Shown in pieces: positions 60,228 to 64,000 of a stretch of DNA of 64,000 bases. Location: NCBI RefSeq assembly GCF_039655775.1, contig NZ_JBBYXJ010000002.1, positions 992,001 through 1,056,000 of the forward strand. Direction: 5' to 3'. The stretch is from Iodidimonas sp. SYSU 1G8. Lineage in GTDB: Bacteria > Pseudomonadota > Alphaproteobacteria > SMXS01. The position numbers were made by a program, and so were the translations under genes. The notes under the pieces are model-generated. The model made no database searches, had not been told where the DNA came from, and worked only from the letters and a program-made list of their open reading frames with translations. Within the stretch, counting starts at the first letter, position 1. Every line of letters starts with the position of its first letter.

Positions 60228-61298
60228 CTATTCTGCGGCAACCTGCTCTTTGGTGCCGGCGATGTCGGCCATCAGGTGCAGCGCCTCGGTCTGGCGGGTG
60301 GAGATGGAGATGCCGGTGGCGCCGGAATCGGCCCACGCCGCCCAGTTCTGCCGGATACGCTTCTCCGGACCGACCAGGTTCTGCTCGTCGACATACTCGT
60401 CCGGCACGGCGGCAGCCGCTTCTTCCTTACGGCCCGCCAGGTACAGTTCCTGAATCCGGTCGGCGGCCTCGCCATAGCCGAACTTGATCATGCGGTCCTT
60501 GTGGAAGTTCTTGTCCTTGTGGCCCATGCCGCCGGCATAAAGGGCGATCACGGGTTTCAGGGCGTCGAGACCGGCCTTCACGTCGTCGGTGATGTTCACG
60601 CCCAGACCGGCCTGGATTTCGAAATTGTCGAAGCTCTTGCCATTGCCGGCCTTGGCGAAGCCTTCCTTCAGCCAGTCGCCATATAGCTCCATGCCGCGCG
60701 GAGTCCAGCCCAGCGGCAGCCATCCGTCGGCGAGCTGCGCCGTCAGCTTGACCATGGTCTCGGTGCCCGATCCCGTCCAGATCGGGATATTCGGATTGGT
60801 GTGCAGAATCGACTTCAGCGGCTTGCCGATACCCATCGCGCCCGGATAGTCGGCCGGCAACGGCAGCGTCAGCTGCTGGCCGTCATGGGTGACGGGCTCC
60901 TCACGCGCGAATACCTTGCGCATGATGGTGATGTAATCCTTCATCCAGTGATAGGGCTTGCCCCACGGACGGCCGTACCAGCCTTCGACGATCTGCGGGC
61001 CGGACATGCCGATGCCGGCGATGAAACGGTTGCCGCCGGCCAGCGCGTCCACGGTCGCGGCCTGCATGGCGGCCATGGTCGGCGAGCGGCCGGCCATCTG
61101 CATGATCGCGGTGCCCAGGCGAATGCGCTTCGTGTTCGCGGCGATGTAGGCCAGCGGCGTCACCGCGTCCGAGCCATAGGCTTCGGCGGTCCAGACGGAA
61201 TCATATCCCAATTCCTCGGCCAGCTTGATCTTGTCCATGGGCAGGTTCATCTGCGGCCCCGAATAGCCGATCATCAGGCCCAGCTTGATACGCTTCAT
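60228..61298 (-). CDS. LLM-class (F420-dependent type) oxidoreductase
   Basis: A 356-residue luciferase-like TIM-barrel protein. The start MKRIKLGLMIGYSGPQM has a GGAG site. Conserved features: EELGYDSVWTAEAYGSDAVTPLAYIAANT, RIRLGTAIMQMAGRSPTMAAMQAATVDALAGGNRFIAGIGMSGPQIVEGWYG, NIPIWTGSGTETMVKLTAQLADGWLPLGW. Members use F420 or FMN; cofactor choice cannot be read from sequence. It diverges from the TonB-dependent receptor across 237 bases. Confidence 0.87.
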   Translation of the reverse strand: MKRIKLGLMIGYSGPQMNLPMDKIKLAEELGYDSVWTAEAYGSDAVTPLAYIAANTKRIRLGTAIMQMAGRSPTMAAMQAATVDALAGGNRFIAGIGMSGPQIVEGWYGRPWGKPYHWMKDYITIMRKVFAREEPVTHDGQQLTLPLPADYPGAMGIGKPLKSILHTNPNIPIWTGSGTETMVKLTAQLADGWLPLGWTPRGMELYGDWLKEGFAKAGNGKSFDNFEIQAGLGVNITDDVKAGLDALKPVIALYAGGMGHKDKNFHKDRMIKFGYGEAADRIQELYLAGRKEEAAAAVPDEYVDEQNLVGPEKRIRQNWAAWADSGATGISISTRQTEALHLMADIAGTKEQVAAE

Positions 61299-61458
61299 GT
61301 GGTGTCTCCCTTGTTGCGCCGGCGTGTCCGACACTCGCCTTGTTGCCGAAAGCTAGCGCCTTGGATCACGGGGCGCAACGGAAGGTGTTACCATTCAGTA
61401 AGGGCCTGATGCCGACCGGCGACTCCTGGTGTTCGTCCCATTTTTGCTGGTGGCCTCG

Positions 61459-61475
61459 TTACATAACAGGTGTAA
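61459..61475. promoter_or_regulatory. Inverted repeat upstream of the TonB-dependent receptor
   Basis: TTACA and TGTAA flank a seven-base spacer about 61 bases before the receptor start and about 161 bases before the divergent oxidoreductase gene. This is only a 5-base arm repeat, so it is a weak candidate operator. Confidence 0.3.
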
Positions 61476-61535
61476 GGTTTTTTTATCGGTTTCATTTTCA
61501 CGACCGACTTTGGCTCATTTCTGGGGAGGAATGCC

Positions 61536-64000
61536 ATGAACCGCCACCAGGCTGCCCGGCGCGCCGTGTCCACCTTGAACCGGGTGCTGTTCGCTACCGT
61601 TCCGCCGGCCCTTTTGTTGACGTCGGCCGCGCTGTCACCCGCCCTCGCACAGATCGAACAAGTGGTCGTCCAGGCCCGCGGCCAGGAAGAATCCGTGCGC
61701 GACATTCCGGTCGCCATTACGGCGGTGGGCGAAGAGCAGATGGAGAAATTCGCGGTCAAGAGCTTGGAAGACATCGCCGCCATCGCGCCGCAGCTGACCA
61801 TCGTGCGGGGAGGATCGGGCAGCGGGGCGAGCATCTCGATCCGCGGTATCCAGTCGAACTCCACCAGTATCGGTATCGAACAATCGGTCGCCGTCATTCT
61901 GGATGGCGTCTACTACCCGCAGGGCCGCGTGATCGACGAGGGCCTGTTCGACGTGCGGCAGGTGGCGATCCTGAAGGGACCGCAGGCGCTGTACTTCGGC
62001 AAGAACGCCACGGCCGGCGTGCTGTCCATTGAAACCAACGACCCCGGCTCGGAATTCGAATCGATGGCCCGGATCGGTTATGAGCTGGAGCAGGAGCGTC
62101 TCGCGGGCGAGGCGATGATCTCGGTGCCGATCACCGATAAGTTCGGCGTCCGCCTCGCGGTGCGGGGCACGAAGATGTTCGGCGGCTACATCGAGAACAA
62201 CGCGGGCCCGACGACCTATACCACCACCGACGCGGCGACATTCCAGCAGACCGTCCATCCCAATGACGGGCCGACGGAGGACCGGTTCCCGGCCGAGGAA
62301 TCGATCTATGCGCGCCTCACCATGAAGGGCACGCCCAGCGATCGCTTCACTTACACGCTCAAGGGCTCGTTCGCGGACTACCGGATCTCGACCACCCAGG
62401 GCACCGAACTGTTCGCCTGTCCGGCGCTGAACGGGCAGCCTCACGCCAGCGTGGCCGACCCCAACAATCCCGGTTTCAACATGCCGGTACCCAATCTGGA
62501 CGCGGAATGCGTGCCCGATTGGCGCGGCGCCCAGAATCCCATTCCGCCGGATATCGCCGCGACCGATCCGCTGCTCAGCTGGTTCGGCAACCAGCTGGGC
62601 GAGGAGTACCGGTCATGGGCGGTGACCGGCAAATTCGATTTCGACCTCGACCCGGTCGATGTCACGGCGGTGGTCAATTATCACCGGCAGCGCACCAACT
62701 GGGTGGGTGATTTCGATGGCGGCGGCGCGACCTCGACCTTCGCGGGCGAGCACAGCACGTTCCAGAACTTTTCGACGGAAGTCCGCGCGGTCACCAAGTT
62801 CGACTTCCCGCTGAATGCGGTCCTCGGCGTCTATTATCAGGATACGCACCGGTTCTTTAACCAGGACGTGATCTTCTCCGGCGCCGAGAATTCCGCGGTC
62901 ACCGACCCGACGCGCCGTTTCGTGGCCTACGACAAGTTTTCCGAGACCGATGGGGAGACGATTTCGGTCTATGGCGAGCTGATCTGGGATATCACGGACC
63001 GGTTGCAGCTGACCGGCGGCCTGCGCTACCTGCACGAAACCAAGGATTCCTATTTCATTCAGCCCTATGTGAATCCGTTCTTCACCGGCATTTTCTACCA
63101 GGGCTATATGCTGGAGGCGGACCAGACGTTCAATGACGCGTCGCCCGAGGCCACGCTGCGCTGGGAGCCGACCGACAATTTGACGCTCTACGTGGCCTAC
63201 AAGGAAGGCTTCAAGTCCGGCGGCTTCTCCAACAGCGCCATCCACAGCACGCTCACCATCGTGAATAACGACCCGTCGACCTCGCTGCCCGATTTCGTCT
63301 TCGCGCCGGAACATGTGAAGGGGTTCGAGGGCGGCGTGAAGGCGGCGCTGCTGGATGGCACCCTGAACCTGGAGTTCGAGGCCTATCACTACAAGTTCAA
63401 GGACCTCCAGATCGACTTCTTCAACTCGCCAACCTTCGCGTTCATCACCGAAAACGCGGGCGGGGCGAAGACCGACGGCGCCGAGCTGCAGTTCACCTGG
63501 ACGCCGCCGGCCATGACGGGCCTGACCCTGACCGGGTCGCTGGCTTACAACATCGCCAAATACACGGACTTCATCGCTCCGTGCTACGCCGGCCAGAAGC
63601 CGTCGGAAGGCTGCGACCTGCCGATCAGCCCCGGCGAGGTCCCGAAGCAGCAGCTGGGCGGCCAGCAGCGGGCGCTGGCGCCGAAATGGGCGGGATCATT
63701 CGGCGTGGATTACGAAACCCCGGTCGGCGACGGCTTCCTGATCGGCCTCTCGACCAACGTCAAGTTCAAGACCAAGCACCGGCTTGGCGGCTTCAACAAT
63801 CCGTACGACGTCCAGGGCAGCTATGCGACGCTCGATGCCTCGGTCCGCTTCGGCAATGAAGGCGGCAACTGGGAATTCGCCGTCATCGGCAAGAACCTGA
63901 CCAACAAATACGCGCTGCTGTCGGCCGGCGACACGCCCGGCACCGGCGGCAATACGGGCTTTGCCAACGGCTTCGTCGCCGACCGCTACGGCACGCCCAT
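61536..64000 (+). CDS. TonB-dependent outer-membrane receptor (5' part, cut by window end)
   Basis: About 821 residues are visible and the frame is still open at the right edge. A GGAGGA site and signal peptide (cut after LSPALA, residue 38) start the protein. The plug domain follows: IEQVVVQARGQEESVRDIPVAITAVGEEQM, PQLTIVRGG, ISIRGIQS, VAVILDGVYYPQ, VAILKGPQALYFGKNATAGVLSIETN. The barrel strands follow, with TLRWEPTDNLTLYVAYKEGFKSGGFSNSA. This is the sphingomonad-type, substrate-varied TBDR class; the ligand is unknown. It diverges from the LLM oxidoreductase gene, and an operon with a downstream gene cannot be judged. Confidence 0.93.
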   Translation, partial: MNRHQAARRAVSTLNRVLFATVPPALLLTSAALSPALAQIEQVVVQARGQEESVRDIPVAITAVGEEQMEKFAVKSLEDIAAIAPQLTIVRGGSGSGASISIRGIQSNSTSIGIEQSVAVILDGVYYPQGRVIDEGLFDVRQVAILKGPQALYFGKNATAGVLSIETNDPGSEFESMARIGYELEQERLAGEAMISVPITDKFGVRLAVRGTKMFGGYIENNAGPTTYTTTDAATFQQTVHPNDGPTEDRFPAEESIYARLTMKGTPSDRFTYTLKGSFADYRISTTQGTELFACPALNGQPHASVADPNNPGFNMPVPNLDAECVPDWRGAQNPIPPDIAATDPLLSWFGNQLGEEYRSWAVTGKFDFDLDPVDVTAVVNYHRQRTNWVGDFDGGGATSTFAGEHSTFQNFSTEVRAVTKFDFPLNAVLGVYYQDTHRFFNQDVIFSGAENSAVTDPTRRFVAYDKFSETDGETISVYGELIWDITDRLQLTGGLRYLHETKDSYFIQPYVNPFFTGIFYQGYMLEADQTFNDASPEATLRWEPTDNLTLYVAYKEGFKSGGFSNSAIHSTLTIVNNDPSTSLPDFVFAPEHVKGFEGGVKAALLDGTLNLEFEAYHYKFKDLQIDFFNSPTFAFITENAGGAKTDGAELQFTWTPPAMTGLTLTGSLAYNIAKYTDFIAPCYAGQKPSEGCDLPISPGEVPKQQLGGQQRALAPKWAGSFGVDYETPVGDGFLIGLSTNVKFKTKHRLGGFNNPYDVQGSYATLDASVRFGNEGGNWEFAVIGKNLTNKYALLSAGDTPGTGGNTGFANGFVADRYGTP

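Overview
The window is a GC-rich, densely packed chromosomal segment of an alphaproteobacterium. The supports are the petABC cytochrome bc1 operon, the uvrC-pgsA-moaD-moaE order, a yqeY-dnaG-rpoD block, the lgt / MidA-type methyltransferase / pgeF set, and the UvrB tail. Order-level placement (Rhodospirillales-like) is inference and the species is not identifiable. There are 67 protein genes, two of them cut by the window ends (a porin at the left, a TonB-dependent receptor at the right). I see no tRNA, rRNA, insertion sequence, prophage or CRISPR array. Many genes overlap by 4 to 17 bases, which marks operons.

Layout. 1-4 kb: end of a phosphate-type porin, a GNAT/DUF1285/NUDIX/tRNA nucleotidyltransferase operon. 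4-10 kb: hemF-trmL facing left, then petABC, an unknown secreted protein, and the mtnP-apt salvage pair. 10-17.5 kb (leftward): dienelactone hydrolase, MaoC, ychF, pth, rplY, prs, pgeF, methyltransferase, lgt. 17.5-21.7 kb: ubiK-like, ybjN-like, proC, an SDR, a MarR regulator and ilvE. 21.6-26.8 kb (leftward): GGCT-like, moaE, moaD, pgsA, uvrC, folB and a FolM-like reductase. Between uvrC and folB lies a 370-base gap with a perfect DnaA box and an AT-rich block.

26.9-33.4 kb is the most accessory-looking part. It holds a biuret-hydrolase-like enzyme with an NCS2 permease, an outer-membrane barrel protein, a GntR/FCD regulator, and an AtzG-AtzE-AtzH-like set. Three palindromic sites of the form ATTG(C/T)ATACAA(T/A) sit upstream of the three leftward transcription units, which suggests one GntR regulon for a ureido/amide nitrogen compound. 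The ring-opening enzyme and allophanate hydrolase that usually accompany these genes are not in the window.

33.4-44 kb: msrQ-msrP, dps, a small membrane protein, a cobalamin-binding-protein homologue, rmuC, an unrecognised protein, a HAD phosphatase, an aspartate aminotransferase, uvrB, and a 62-residue membrane protein behind an FNR/FixK-type box. 44-54 kb: TetR, a 505-base gap with a candidate leftward small RNA, LysR, trxB, peroxiredoxin, Lrp, greA, and carA-carB. 54-64 kb: yqeY-dnaG-rpoD, trkH, an LLM-class (F420-type) oxidoreductase and the TonB-dependent receptor.

Most genes are housekeeping. The less ordinary signals are the GntR/biuret/AtzEGH regulon, the candidate sRNA with repeated anti-Shine-Dalgarno motifs, the DnaA-box/AT-rich gap, MoaD ending in GG-RG, and the FixK-type box.
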